A DNA stretch of 64,000 nucleotides from Nymphaea colorata (taxonomy: Eukaryota > Streptophyta > Magnoliopsida > Nymphaeales > Nymphaeaceae), in contig NW_022204507.1 in NCBI RefSeq assembly GCF_008831285.2, positions 4,174,174-4,238,173 of the forward strand, given 5' to 3'. This document shows positions 11,972 through 25,421 of the stretch, piece by piece (the stretch's first letter is position 1; every line of letters begins with the position of its first letter). The position numbers were made by a program, and so were the translations under genes. The notes below the pieces were generated by a model that was given only the letters and a program-made list of their open reading frames with translations, was not told where the DNA came from and did no database searches.

Positions 11972-14728
11972 TGATGCAGACCTTCCTATAGGGAGGCCAA
12001 GAACCGGGGCCCGCACACCAAGTGAGGGCAAGAGAGCCGAGTGCCTTCGGTCAGGTTTGCGGCCAGTATTATGGAAAGTGTAGATGGGCTAAAGGAGGCT
12101 AACGAAGAACTTGAAGTTGATGCAGCGGGAGGTGTGGGCAGAGCATCATCAGTGGAGCGCGGGCAGCGAGCTGAAGACTTCAAGGCTGAGCAGGCACAGG
12201 AACTATACCTAGATCCAGTTATAGCGAGTTCGAACCATCAGTCTAGTCCTGACCCGGTTCGCGTGGCAACCCTAAGGCCGAACTTAGGCAGGTTATATGG
12301 GTGAACCCATGAGAGAGAAGCCAAACTCACTGAACTTCCGAGACATCTGGTCTCGATTTCCCTTTCATGCATTTTCTTATAGTCGAGTCCTTCATTACAG
12401 CAAGTGTCTCGGTTCATGTGTTAGAACTGGTTTTATTTCAAGTACTCAAACTCTTTTGTAAGTCTTTTTTCAGTATGCAATCAAGAATTAGAAGTAGAGC
12501 TTTTTGTGTGAATTGGCTCTCCCCTCTCTCTTCCTCTCATCATCTTACCACCGATGACGGGAATTCCAAGGCTCCAAACCATGGCTCTGGTTGATGCAAA
12601 ATAGGTTTGGAGATGACCTTTGAGGCCACCACAAATCCTCTAAGAGCATCTTCATCCTACGCACAAATTCCCTGACCGAATCGCCATCTTCTCACGGTGC
12701 AACTACTTCATCCCCAGAAGAAGTTAGAGGATGGAGAACTATCTTGGGAAGGCTTGACGGAAATCGACTCGTGGCTCTAGTCGACTAGTAATCAAGCAAC
12801 GACTCCGGCTGATAGGGATTAAGGGAGGAACTGAGTTCATCTCCTGGTTCCTTCCACCTCGAGCAGAGCTTAAGACAGGTTAAGATCGGCCCTAGTAAGC
12901 TTCTTAATCTCTGTCAAAATCAGGCACCGGAAAGGTAGATCACAGCCTAGTTTATCAGATGATTGTCAAGGAGAGAATCCAAAGGTTCATTGGAATCCAT
13001 TGGTAGAAGGCCAGTCAGATTTCTGTGAATTCAAATGGTGAATCAACTGGAGAATTCTGTCCTCGGAAGCAGCAAGTCACTCCGCATCAATTCGAGAATT
13101 GCTGTCTAGAAAGGAGATGGATTTTCCCCAATAGCTGACCCTTAATCAACCACATCGCTTGCTCGGCTTGGCAGAAACCAAGCAGTACCTGGGTGAAAGT
13201 TGCAGGCAAAATCTGAAGCAACGAAGGGCGAATTTCACTCTCTCGTTCACCCCAGCATAATCACCCAGATCTTAGCAACATCCCCACCAAGTTTCAGGTG
13301 AATCCGACCAGCCATCGCGAAGAACTCGCTCCCCGTCGGAAATCTGTGTGCTACAACCGGATTGACCAATTGCTGTTACTTTTTCGATCAGTTTTTGGTC
13401 CAGCCCCATCATTTCAGTGGATTGCCGATTTGCCCATGGTCAGTTTGATTCAATACTAGAGTTCGAATTAATTGGCAAGGGTATTCCCATAAAGACGGCA
13501 CTAAATTGAGTTAAGGAGAGGGTGCAGTCTGCAACCGTTACACGTCGCAGCCTCCTCTTGAGCTCCCCATCCTAAAAGACGAGAGTTACAAATCCCTCCA
13601 CCGAGTGTCTCTTCAGCCGTTCACCTCCACTCGCACCATCATCAGCCATCATTGAGGAGTTAAGGTACGTATTCAATTTCCTTGGCTAGGGAGACCCTTC
13701 TCAAACCTCTTAGCCTCTTCACCTCTCATAACAAACCCTTTCCACTTCACGCAAGCCTTAATCAACCTCCACCTCATGCTAACTCCTCCTCCTCGTCATT
13801 ACTAGCCTTCACCCATCATTAGCAAACCACTCCTCTCGCATGTCTCTTGACTTAAACCCGTTAGCCTAACTGATCCTAATCATTAGTGTCATCTTCTCTC
13901 AGGTAACTCTCCACCCTCTCTCGCACAACCCTTCACCTATCTCTAAGCCATAACCGACCCTCTCAGGAATTAACCTCCATCTCACGTCTAGACCAAGCCC
14001 ACTCCACTACCGAACCACTTCCAACTAGACCTAACCCGCTTCACCTAAACCGAGCCTGCCCTATACCAAGCTCACCTCCTTGTTCCCAGCTTGGCCGTCC
14101 CCTTCCATTGCCGGGACACTCCATCTCTCTCGGCCAGCTTCCACCAGTCCACAAGCTGTCCTAGGCCAGGCAGGCCTAGCCTTCGTTCCACATCCTTGGT
14201 GAGATATCTGAGAGTGGATTTTCCACTGGCTTTCTCTCGGATCTATTGCTGTTTAAGTCGATATCTCATCGGGTAGGTAACTTCTCAACATCCTATAGAA
14301 CGGGGTTACGGGTGTAATTGTTTTCTAAACCAGGCTCTAGCCAATTGTACTGTCAGTAGTCCCTCCAAGGCACCTTGGCAAGGACACGGCTGTGGGTAGC
14401 TAGACCACCAACGGTAAAGGGCATGGTTTGGCCATTCTAGGGATTGTATGAATGGTTTTGAATGAATGTTGGGTGAGTTAAATTTGTATCACTCACGTTT
14501 GTAAAACCTTGATCCCCTTAGTGTTGTAGTAGGATTTAAACCGTGGGTCTGGGAAACACTTGTATCTTTTACCCAGGGTACTATTAAGCTGGGGTTGCTG
14601 TCCGGTGGGGATATAGTTTGTAAATATAATTTGCTTAAGTTTGGACTTTAGGCTCCCGTGAGTTGATTCTGGACTTGGGATCTATTCTCGGGGCGTAGAA
14701 ATCACTAGCCGGCTCTAGGTTCCCACCA
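11972..14728 (+). mobile_element. 3' LTR of the chromovirus (copy 1)
   Basis: It begins TGATGCAGACC directly after the polypurine tract and ends TTCCCACCA at 14728, giving 2757 bp. The next five bases, TGCAA (14729-14733), match the CGCAA before the 5' LTR at four of five positions. It lacks the organelle insert of the 5' LTR. No long reading frame in it has recognisable coding content. The 3' boundary is inferred from the target duplication because the 5' LTR is truncated before this point. Confidence 0.82.
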
Positions 14729-14733
14729 TGCAA

Positions 14734-15767
14734 CAAGTTTTAAATTTGAAATTATACTGGATATGGATCAAATTTGATCTGCCGACTTAAAAGATCAAAA
14801 AGTCCCCCACTACATTCAACTGACATTCTCCAAAATCAAATAAATCCCCTTGATGTCCTTGCCCTTATGAGTCTTTTGGACATATTTTATGAGCATCCCA
14901 GGAATCTTGGTTCATTACGCAATAGAGGGATGCGAAAAAACAGTCCACCACATTCCTTTTCGAACACCTTATACCTTGCTTACAAACTTTTCGAGAAAGA
15001 GATTTCGTTGTACAAATCACTCTTGCTTTTAGATGGAAGCTGGGAATTTGGTGCTTTTAGATTTGGATAGGAAACCTTTTAAATTTTACGGAGCAGGGAT
15101 CTGGTCGAGCTTCTAATTTTTACTAATGCTACTCCGTGCCGCACTTTATTTCTTTTATGTCTATCTATTTATTGCCACAACCATGAGATCCCATGTATGT
15201 ACCATTTATCGATTCCAATCACATACAAAGCATATGTTAATCGATAATCTGTCAATCATTTGCTACCCAAACTTCAATTTTAATTCAAATTCCAATATCA
15301 TTAGGCCATTTGGTAAGAAAAATTTTGTGCTCTTCAACACATTTTCTTAAAACACATGTTATGTTCTTATTTTGAGAAGAATGATCCAGTTATGGTCATC
15401 GTTCCTAAATTAAGCAATCAAATGCTATAAGTAAGTAATTAGATCATATTTCCTAAACAAAAGCATAGAATTCTTGAAACACATGTTCTAAAAATGTTCT
15501 GTGTTCCAAGTGCATAATATTCTCATTGAGTAGTCTACTTATACATAATATCAGTATTACTTAACCAATTAACCTTCTCTTGTGGCGTCTATGCTTTTGT
15601 GATAAGATACATCTCTTAAGATCACATGGACTTCTTGGAATGAATTTTAGCTTTATTCCAGGCATTTGATGTGAGTGCTCTGATCGGCACATCTTCATTT
15701 GTGTTGAAATCTGGTACTTTGATCTCCAATATGTATGTTCGGTTCAGATGGGAGAAACTTGGCAAGT
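14734..15767. other. AT-rich host sequence between LTR element and SBP1 remnant (copy 1)
   Basis: This is pre-insertion host DNA. A 90-codon open stretch from about 14774 to 15070 has no family resemblance that I recognise. The segment around 15662-15767 may be a further decayed upstream exon of the selenium-binding protein gene, but the resemblance is too weak to call. Confidence 0.5.
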
Positions 15768-16795
15768 CCTCTATTTGGATATGACATCTGGTATCAGCCT
15801 TGACACAAGACCATGATTATTCATCATGGGGAGCACCAAATCTTTTACAAAAGGATTCAGTCTCCAACACGTAGAAGATGGTCGTTATGAAGACATCTAC
15901 ATGTATACAGCTGCCGAATGGTGAACTGAAATAGACTGGACCTTGGTAACTCAGATCTTTACCTTTGAGGTCAGTGTGACAGTGGTCAAATATCGTCGCC
16001 CTTAAAATGCACCCTATGCTTGATATGATCATCTAAATTGTGTGGCTTATTACTTATGACTAATTTAATACTTTCTGCAGGTTCTATACAGGTTACATTG
16101 GGTCTGCATTAAGCACTGCAACATGATTAGGTTTTTCCACACTCCAAGTGGATCGTGGAGCCATGAGGTACCATTTGTTGATGTTCAATTACTGTAAGTG
16201 TGCATATGTGAGGAGTACTGGAAAGGAGAGGGGTCCTAAGTTGCTTGTTTGTTTCTTCTATGTTGCAATATCTGTGACACCTTTCGGAATTGGATTTATG
16301 CCCGACATGCCTGGACTTATATCTGATTTCGTTATCTCATGGATGTTCGCTTCCTTTACTTCTCAAACGGGTGGCATGGTGATGTCAGGCAATACAACAT
16401 TGAGGACTTTCAAAGCCTGTTTTGACTGGACAACTATGGGTTGTGGACTCGTTCAGTTAGGGAAGCCAGATAGCTGCAGTATCTAAAGATGGGCTGTAAG
16501 TCTCAGTTTGATGTTCCGGAAGTAAAAGTGTGTGTTTAAGTCATTGTTGTTCTTACATTTCTTGCTTCTCAGGGAAACAGACTCAGAGGTGGGCCACAAA
16601 TTATCCGGTGAGCTTGGATGGTAAGAATTGTAGGTGACTAACTCACTCTTTAGCAATGGGATCGGCAATTCTATCCAGAGATTTTGGGAGGGCTCACATA
16701 TGCTGCAGATTGACATGGACACCAAAGAAGGGTGGATTGAAACTGAATCCAAACTTCTTTGTAGATTTTGGGCTTGAACCTGATGGTCCTATTTA
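15768..16795 (+). pseudogene. Selenium-binding protein 1 (methanethiol oxidase) gene, 3' half, decayed (copy 1)
   Basis: Same gene remnant as at 29226-30264, where it is described in full. In this copy extra single-base indels break the frame at places where the other copy is open: an extra T in ATTGGATTTATGCCC (about 16290), a missing C near TATCTCATGG (about 16339), a missing C in GAGGACTTTC and a missing G in GGGTTGTGG (about 16440). These lie within 1.3 kb of the contig end, so they are more likely sequencing errors than mutations. Confidence 0.85.
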
Positions 16796-17086
16796 GGGTG
16801 ACTTCGTGGTCGTTTCAGAATAAATAAGATGAGAATGGAAATAAGATGCATATTCAAATAAGAGTGCCCATTATGTTGAAGTGTCACATGGGAATTGCTC
16901 AAGAAGCATGATGCCTTGGATTGTTGGATTAATTTGGAGAATTCAAAGAGGTGGCATGTCAACATCATCGATAAGTTTTTAAATGCAAAGTAGATGTCTT
17001 CATCGCATGTTCTCCCTCTGTTGCATGTTTTCCCACCTTCATGGATGAAAAATGTTTCCATCAAATAAATGTTGGTGAAAATTTTT

Positions 17087-17186
17087 NNNNNNNNNNNNNN
17101 NNNNNNNNNNNNNNNNNNNNNNNNNNNNNNNNNNNNNNNNNNNNNNNNNNNNNNNNNNNNNNNNNNNNNNNNNNNNNNNNNNNNNN
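17087..17186. other. Assembly gap of 100 N
   Basis: The run is exactly 100 N, the usual placeholder for a scaffold join of unknown length. The bases on its left match 30544-30559 and the bases on its right match 3727 onwards, so the true gap is probably negative (an overlap). Confidence 0.97.
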
Positions 17187-18619
17187 AGGTTCTATGAGAG
17201 TACATTTGAAGATGTAAATTGCAAAGAGCTACCAGGTTTGTCTTTTTCTCTCATATGCAAATCAGTGGAAGAGTTACAAAGTTGAGCCACAGGGGCCACT
17301 GTCTTTTCATTTAGTAAAATATAAAATGTCATTGCATGTAAGATTTTCCTGAAATAGAAGACGTGGTTTCTTCGTTTAAGGAAAAAAATGCTATTTTTAT
17401 CTATTATGAACAAGGCAGTAATTGTTGTACTATAATATTCAATAGCAATGTTATTTTGCGCTATTCTATTTTTCTAAAATCCAATTAATCCTAAAACTTC
17501 ACACCTTTTTCATTACCTTAATAGTTTTCTTTATATTTATAAAGCTGTTCTAAAAAGTTTGAAAACATCGTTCAGTTTATTTACGAGAATTTTTTAAAAT
17601 GTGGTTTTAAATGATATCCTGAAACAGTTGGATGCATGAAGCCCAGACTTCTTTTTTTTCTTCCTTTTGTTATTTTTTCTTCCACTTTAGGTTAAATAAC
17701 TCTCTGTGAATGTCTTGTGAGGAACACATGCCTTCATGTTGACTCATCATCCTTCAACTTGAAGGTCTTGAAGTCAATGGTCATCACCAATAGAATTCAT
17801 GCGGTGATGGTAAATGAAAAAGTGGGGAAGTCGGCCTTAGAGGAGTTCAAGTTTTTTTTTTTCTCTTCTCAATGCGGTGATCTCATACACAGTTGGTCTC
17901 GGATCGGCCACAATAAATTAAGTAAAAAAATACATTCTTTTATTATCTTGTTGCAACATTTCCTCCTCGTTACCAATACAAGATTATTGCAGTGAGCATT
18001 TGATAAGAATAAAATTTTGTGTGTTGTTGGATACGTTTTCAAAATACATGACGTAAAAGTTAACATAATGTCAACAATTAGACGTTAGACATGATTACAC
18101 ATTGTTTTTTGGAACAATAATGTAAAGGCTTTGAAATACATTTTACACGTACACAATCTTCCTGTTATCAAACACATTCCTACTCGTTTTTATTCTCTTA
18201 GTTATCTGTTGCCTAATGGGTCAATATTTGTGAAAACCACAACAGTAACAACCTGATTTGATATCCCAACTAAGCTAAAGCTGATTATTTCAGTCTCAAC
18301 CAGTCTAGGTCCTATGTGTGTGTATGTGTGCAACACAATGGTTCAAGCCAGTTGAAGATCGTGGCATAATGTCAAGTATATCTGCCCACTGTCTTAATCC
18401 TCCTGAAAAATAAAATGAGGAAAAAAATAAAGAAATAAAGTAAAGAAAAGAAAAGATCCCTAGGACTAAAGCATCGATAAGTCAAATTTTCTAACTTGGC
18501 CACCGCAAGGTTCTAATCCATGCAGCTCACACAAATTCGTTTTGGCCTTTTCCCACATGATCACAGCTACAAATTAGGCCTCTAGAGGAGGAAGAACACC
18601 ATTAATCTTGACGTCGCCC

Positions 18620-19576
18620 ATGGAAGAAACCAGGCTGCTCCTCTTTTTCCTGGTCTCTGCTTTTGTCCTTCTCCATGGGGCTTCAAGTAAAGCGCCTAAG
18701 GTACGTATACTTGATATGATACTCCATGATTAGTAGTTGAAATTTATTGACCTCTTCTTAGTTGTTACTACCTGTTAGTAACGAGAATTATATTGCTAAA
18801 GTTCTTGTGATAAAAGACCATCGAATTAGATTTCATAGAATTGTTGGGCGTAATTGAGCATTTCCAAAACCAAATGAATTTTGAGTCCAGTTTTTCCATG
18901 AATTTAAGAGTTTACCGAGAATTAGATTGCTTTTTTCCTACGTTCTATTTTTCTTTTCCAAAGAAATTGTAGACATTTGGTATCCAACCTTTAGCTTATT
19001 GGGTGTATCTCCGAGCTAGGCACATGTTGTATACATGGGAAGTACGTTGAGTAGCAGCAACAAAGTTGAAGGAGAAAATTATGAGGAGGGAAACCACTTG
19101 ATGTTATTGTCATCCGTTATTCCATGGCAAGAAAGTCGCTTGTACTTGTTTCATTAACTTGAGAAAGGAATCACTTAATCTATGATTTTATTGTACAGTG
19201 AGGGCAGTGCGCGGGTGTCATTAATTCATGTGTATAAGCACTGCCCAAGAAGATTTGCTACCATGCTCACAACGAAAGAGGCAGATACATTGTCCAGGAA
19301 ATTATTTTCCTTGGTCCTCAGGGGATTTCCGAATCTGTAACTGAAGATAACCTGACGCACTATTTCATGTTTGGCAGAATATCCCATAATCCTACCGGTT
19401 TTCCCTCATCCAGTTCTTAGACCTCATACGACATGTTCATGAGACTTCTTGCAAGTTGTGTTCGGTGAGCTGGAGGCAAAGCTTGCGACGTCACCGGTCA
19501 ATGGGGACATAATAATCAGAATGATCGATACAGGTGAATCCGGATCCGGAGAAAATTGTTGGTTTCTCTTAACCAG
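18620..19576 (+). pseudogene. Subtilisin-like serine protease, decayed 5' part (copy 2)
   Basis: Repeat of 5166-6124: signal-peptide exon from ATG 18620, prodomain remnant near 19230-19300 and the Asp-region remnant near 19500-19562. One base of the run in GGATTTCCGGAATC is missing here (near 19330), which closes the prodomain frame earlier than in copy 1. This is probably the same locus as copy 1. Confidence 0.7.
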
Positions 19577-19900
19577 AATGATTTTGAACGTGTCGCTGCT
19601 TGTTTCCCATACTCCATTTGAATTCTCCAGTCCCTTTAGAAAATTATTCATTTAGAGAAGGCTCAATCTGTTAAGTATGTCGAGCTATATGTTTGAATGA
19701 TGGAAAAGAAGACGTGAATCGGACCTTCTGTCTCAGACATACTCTTGCCATTCAAAGACAGGGGAAGTCGTTTGGACAACCTTCAAAGAACATATGAAAA
19801 TAAAGTGCACAACCTTTTGTCGCACTTGTGGTGGTGCCACATAGCTTTCACCAGCAGTCGACTGTGCAATAAATGCTTCAAGGGGCATAGTTTAACCGGG

Positions 19901-19941
19901 TAGCATGGTGGTTTACACTCAAAAGATCTAGGTTTGAGTCT
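19901..19941 (+). mobile_element. tRNA-derived SINE head (copy 2)
   Basis: Same A-box (19901-19911) and B-box (19931-19941) as at 6449-6489, at the matching position in the duplicated block. Confidence 0.5.
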
Positions 19942-22411
19942 CATGTTCTAGGTGTTACTACTCTAGGCCACAAATGGTGGCAAGCGCAATGATGCAGACC
20001 TTCCACAGGGAGGCCAAGAACCAGGGCCAGCACAGCCAAGCGAGGCCACGAGCCGAGCGCCTTCGGCCAGGTTTGCAGCCAGCATAATGGAAAGCATAGA
20101 TGGGCTAAAGGAGGCTAACGCAGAACTTGAAGTTGATGCAGTAGGCGGTGTGGGCGGAGCATCATCTGCGGAGAGCACAGGCAGCGTGCTGAAGACTTCA
20201 AGGCGGAGCAGGCACGGGAACTAGACCTAGATCTGGTTATAGCGAGTTTGAACCCTGAGTCTAGTCCTGATCCGGTCCACGTGTGGCAAGCCTAAGGCCG
20301 AACTTAGGCAGGTTATATGGCTGAACCCGTGAGAGAGAAGCCAAACTAACTGAAATTCCGAGACATCTTGTCTCGATTTCCCTTTCATGCATTTGCTTAT
20401 AGTCGAGTCCTTTATTTCAGCAAGTGTCTTGGTTCAAGTACTTAACCTCTTTTGTATGTCTTTTTTCAGTATGCAATCAAGAATTAGAAGTTGAGTTTTT
20501 CATGTGAATTGGCTCTCGCCTCTCTCTTCCTCTCATCGTCTAACCGCTGGTGACTGGAATCCCAAGGCTCCAACCCGTGGCTCTGGTTGAAGCAAAACGG
20601 GTTTGGAGATGACCTTTGAGGCCACCGGAAATCCTCTTAGAGCGTCTTCATCCTACGCACAAATTCGCCGACCGAATCGCAATCTTCTCACGGTGCAACT
20701 TCTTCATCCCCAAGAGAAGTTAGTGGCTGGAGAACTATCTCGGGAAGGCTTGACGGAAATCGACTCGTGGTTCTTGTCGACTAGTAATCAAGCAACGACT
20801 CCAGCTGCTAGAGATTAAGGGAGGAACCAAATTCATCTCCCGGTTCCTTCCACCTCGAGCAGAGCATAAGACTGGTTAAGATCGGCCCTAGAAAGCTTCT
20901 TAATCTCTGTCAAAATCAGAGAAAGAGACGCCAGAAAGGTAGATTGCAGCCTAGTCTATCGGACTGATTGTCAAGATGAGAATCCGAAGGTTCATTGGAA
21001 TCGATTGGTAGAAGGCCAATCGGATTTCTATGAATTCGACGGTGAATCAACCTGAGAATTTTGTCCTTGGCAGCAGGAAGTTACTCCGCATCAATTCAAG
21101 AATTGCTGTCTAGAAAGGAGGTGGATTTTCCCCAATAGCCGACCCTTAATCAACCACATCGCTCGCTCGGCTTGGCGGAAACCAAGCAGTACCTGGGTGG
21201 AAGTTGCAGTCAAAATCTGAAGCAACCAAGGGTGAATTTCACTCTCTCATTCACCCCAGCATAATCACCGAGATCTTAGCAACATCCCCACCAGTTTCAG
21301 GCGAATCCGACCAGCCATCGCGAAGAACTCGCTCCCGGTGTGAAATCTGTGTGCTACCGCCGAAGTAACCAATCACTGTTACTTTTTCGATCAGTTTTCG
21401 GTCCAGCCCGATCAGTTCAGTGGATTCGATCTTCTTTCTTTTTTGATTACCTGCAGGCGTCAGCTTGACCTGGGGGTGTGGTAGGGTGAGCTAACTCCAA
21501 AAACCCATCCTCAGTTCGGATTGCAATCCCAGAAAACATTTTGACCTTCTGTTCCTCCGAGAATAAAGAAGTACTCGAATAATTGTCCGATAGAGAGAAG
21601 AACCTATGATTAGCTTTTCGAGAAATTTCAAAACGAAGAGACCTATTCTATGGTCACTGCTAACAATTACAATTATTTTGTTGTTCTGGGTTCCACATTT
21701 TTTTATCTTTTCACATGATGTATCTCTCTAGATCTGGCTGGCAAAAAAAGCGAGAGAACCCGCCACGTCATTCGAATGAATGAAGAGGGATCTCCATTCA
21801 TTAGGATCGATGGTATCAACTACCGATGAAATCGACCCTTGCAGATAAATAATATAAAAACCACGGAAGATGCTTTTTGACCAATAGCGGGCTCCTGAAT
21901 CGAAGTGGTTTGGTTCCTCAAGGAAGATAGTAAAATCCAGTCTTCCTGACAAGCCATTTATCGCTGAAATCACGGTTGATCATTTTGTGAACGCCGTTTC
22001 GATTCATTGGAACAACTCGATGAATTTAGTCACTCACACTCGTACTATGTATGATATGATCCAGGCCGATCGAGATGTATGGATCCATGGATCCGCAAAG
22101 GTACTCCTAATGGATTGAATACAATATATCTATACCACAAATGCAATTGTATGCCATTATCCATCAACAAAATGGAAAGGACATTCTGGAAAGGTTATGG
22201 AAAGGTCAGGACATTCTTGAAAGGCTAAGATCTGGCTACACATTCCATGGGTGGCTGGATAACGCTGTAGTCGCTGGTCTCCCTTCCCACTTATGCGTTT
22301 ATTAGATATAGAATCTAAAAGTGTTGAGGCATTACGTGCCTGCATACCATACTTGGCTTCCACCATAGAAAAATCACTTCTGGATTCCCACCCCGTACGG
22401 CAATGAAAGCT

Positions 22412-22543
22412 GGAGCTCACGTGGCCCATGCCGGATTAATCGTATTCTGGGTCGGAGCAATGAACCTTTTCGTTTCTACCTTTCCAACCATTCTAGATAC
22501 AATTTTGAAATATTGGATCTTTCATTATTTAAACCATGTATCA
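22412..22543 (+). pseudogene. psbC-cemA junction fragment (copy 2)
   Basis: Equivalent of 8962-9093: a CP43 internal segment joined in frame to the CemA C-terminal segment. Confidence 0.8.
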
Positions 22544-23180
22544 GAAGCTAGTTTTCAGGAAACCGCTCACCGTTCTTTTGTGCTGCTGGTGGCACAAGAT
22601 GAGACTTTGCTACTGTGGAGTGGCTTTTTTCAAAAGGAAGAAGATTCTGATGAACTCAGATTTTCAGGTAGCCCACGGCCGTAGATATTGGTATTTTAAG
22701 AATACGCCTTGACAATGCTTTACAGACGTATGATCCTTACGCTTCAACCCTTTTTTCTAGGTTCATTGATATTGAATCAATCGAACGTAGATTCACCATG
22801 GGGGAAATCCTAGGGGTTGTGGAGAGGGCTGCTTTGCAAGTGCTTTGTGGGCTCTGCTCGTCAAGCTGGGGGATGTATTGTCTGTTCAAAAATTATTGTC
22901 TGATAGTCTATCAGAGTGAGTCTGAATCAGCCCTACACTTTGCTCATGAAGCGGCTCTCGATTCAGGGGGTTCGGCTATGGCCGAACGCGGGGGCTTGCT
23001 TAAGAATAAGAAAGAGGAATTGACTTTGGAAACGCCTAATAGGCGGCCGAAGTCGGAGATCAATCCTCAGGCGGTATACCTTTCACTTGGTTCGCACAAC
23101 CAAAAAATTATTCCAAATGACTTTTTCATAACCTTTCCATTAATGAGACTGAAGGTCACTGATTCAGGTCAGACAATAAT

Positions 23181-23247
23181 CGCCGGTCAGCCATTCGGCG
23201 GTGAATTCGTTCCCGGGCCTTGTACACACCGCACGTCACACTATGGG
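23181..23247 (+). rRNA. Fragment of plastid-type 16S rRNA 3' end (copy 2)
   Basis: Equivalent of 9731-9797, with the same single mismatch in the conserved ACCGCCCGTCA. Confidence 0.85.
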
Positions 23248-24731
23248 ATTTTATTTGTAACAAGTAGTTTTTTTGGTTGGCTAATTTAATCTGTGGATCA
23301 TACCAATCAAATTGCTTCTATTTGATTTTCATGGAAACAAAACAAGTGATCTTTATATAGATCCACCCAGATCGAGATATACTCTCTTTTGCCTGAGAAA
23401 GCTTGATTGAATCTTCAAATCAATTCAATAATTCGTAGCGGGGCTGGGGAAAGCTTGAACCCAATTCCTACAGTGATGGATATATCTCCTTCTTCTAATG
23501 GTATACAATGACAACCTTTCCTTTCCATTTTTTGTTACCGTACTAATGTCATAGTCAGCACTAATTTTTGATGGTCAGTACAGCACTAATTTTTTATGGT
23601 CAGTACTAGTGGCATTTAATTTTTGGTCAAGTGAGTACTAATGGCATATCAGTCAAGAATTGTGGCCTCACAATCACTAGCCATCGAAGGATCAGAAAGA
23701 AATGGGTCCAGATCTCCTGCAGGAATGGTTTGATTTGCCCATGGTTAGTTTGATTCATTACTAGAGTTCAAATTAATTGGCAAGTGTATTCCCATCAAGA
23801 GGGCACTAAATTGAGTTAAGGAGAGGGCGCAGGCTGCAACCGTTACACGTCGCAGACTCCTCTTGAGCTCCCCGTCTTAAAAGACGAGAGTTACAAATCC
23901 CTCCATCGAGTGTCTCCTCAGCCGTTCACCTCCACTCGCACCATCATCAGCCATCATTGAGGCATTAAGGTACGTATTCAATTTCCTTAGCTAGGGAGAC
24001 CCTTCTCAAACCTATTAGCCTCTTCACCTCTGATAACCCACCCTTTCCACTTCACACAAGCCTTAATCAACCTCCACCTCATACTAACTACTCCTCCTCA
24101 TCATTACTAGCCTTCACCCATCATTAGTGAACCAATCCCCTCGCATGTCTCTAGACTTAAACCCCTTAGCCTAACTGATCCTAATCATTAGTGCCATCTT
24201 CTCTCGTGTAACTCTCCACCCTCTCTCACACAACCCTTCACCTATATCTAAGTCCTAACCGACCCTCTTAGCAATTAACCTCCACCTCACGTCTAGACCA
24301 AGCCCACTCCACTACCGAACCACTTCCAACTAGACCTAACTTGCTTCACCTAAATTGAGCCTACCTAAACCTATACCAAGCTCACCTCCTTGTTCCGAGC
24401 TTGGCTTGTCCCCTTGGAGTATAACTAGTTAGGTTCCCTCTCCAAGGATTGGTCATGTGCATCTCAGTTCACCACCTCCGCTTCATTGGACAACCTCTTC
24501 TTGCAGCCTCCATTGCTGCACCCTTCCACCGAACATAGTCATAAGGACCAAGGTGACCTCGGCCAGGCGGGCCGAGCCCCTGCCTCCATCCGGGTGCTCC
24601 TCCATCACGTTGCTATCTCTCTTGGCTGTGCGAGGCCTGTTGCAACCACACTCCATCCATCAGGTGTAGCAGGCAGCCCCAGTGCTGTCTCTCTCGACCA
24701 GCTTCCACCAGTCCACAAGCCGTCTTAGGCC

Positions 24732-25421
24732 CAACTCTTGGGTAAAGTGTCTATCATGGGCCAAATGGTCCTACAATACGAGTTGGCACTCATCTACTCA
24801 GACTACTCCATATCAAGCTCTCTATGAAATTCCCCCTCCAACAATTTCAAAATATGAAGAGGGCATGACACAAGAAGAAAAGGTTGATTGTGAGTTACAC
24901 ACAAGAGAAGAGGTGCTAGCGTCACTCAAGCAGGATATCATCAAAGCCCCAAATTGAATGAAATAGACATATGACAAGGGCAGGAAGGATCTTGAATTTA
25001 TGGTAGGAGACTACATATGGCTCAAAAGATTATCAATAAGGCAAAAGTCCCTCTTAGGGCACCCTTACTCGAAGCTCTTACCAATGTTTTTTGGGCCATT
25101 GACAGTGCTACAAAAGATTGGGAAAGCCGCTTACAGATTAGGGCTCCCACAAACGGCCTTAGTCTTTCATGTTACTCAGTTGAAACCCCACTTTGGAGAA
25201 GTGCCAATGCAGATTGAACAAATTTCTAGCCAACAACAACAAACACCATACCAAATTCTTAAACATAGACATGTTCTTCGGAATGGTAGACTGTGTCATG
25301 AAGTCATGCTTGAATGGGAAGGGCCAGAGAACGGCACTTCATGGGAAGAATTTGAGCAAATAGTTAATCATTTTCCCACTGCACGAGCTTAGGGGCAAGC
25401 TTGAGGCAAGGAGGGAGGATC
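24732..25421 (+). pseudogene. Chromovirus integrase C-terminus with chromodomain (copy 2)
   Basis: Equivalent of 11282-11971, with the same two in-frame stops between the integrase core tail and the GPY/F-chromodomain part, and the same polypurine tract before 25422. Confidence 0.9.

Larger units (their letters stand above)
3727..17086. repeat. First copy of a 13.4 kb near-identical direct duplication (contig overlap)
   Basis: This block matches 17187-30559 in order and orientation. The offset between copies is 13460 at the left edge, falls to 13450 by about 8.0 kb, stays constant to about 12.9 kb, then rises to 13473 at the right edge. So the second copy lacks about 10 bases near its start and this copy lacks about 23 bases near its end. 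Nearly all differences are single-base indels, often in homopolymers. This copy ends abruptly at the N run, while the second copy continues past the same point without a break. The best explanation is two overlapping contigs left unmerged. Confidence 0.93.
21427..23737. mobile_element. Chimeric organelle-derived insertion (copy 2)
   Basis: Equivalent of 7977-10287 at a constant offset of 13450. I noticed no difference from copy 1 across these 2.3 kb, as expected for the middle of a contig overlap. Confidence 0.75.
19990..24731 (+). mobile_element. 5' LTR of the chromovirus, split by organelle DNA (copy 2)
   Basis: Equivalent of 6538-11281. The two LTR parts are 19990-21426 and 23738-24731. 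It differs from copy 1 by only a few single-base deletions, for example CCTTCCACAGG for CCTTCCCACAGG near 20000. Confidence 0.85.

Noticed and set aside
16789-17205. Minus-strand frame running through the N gap
   Set aside because: It spans 34 unknown residues and joins two contig ends that are not adjacent in the genome.
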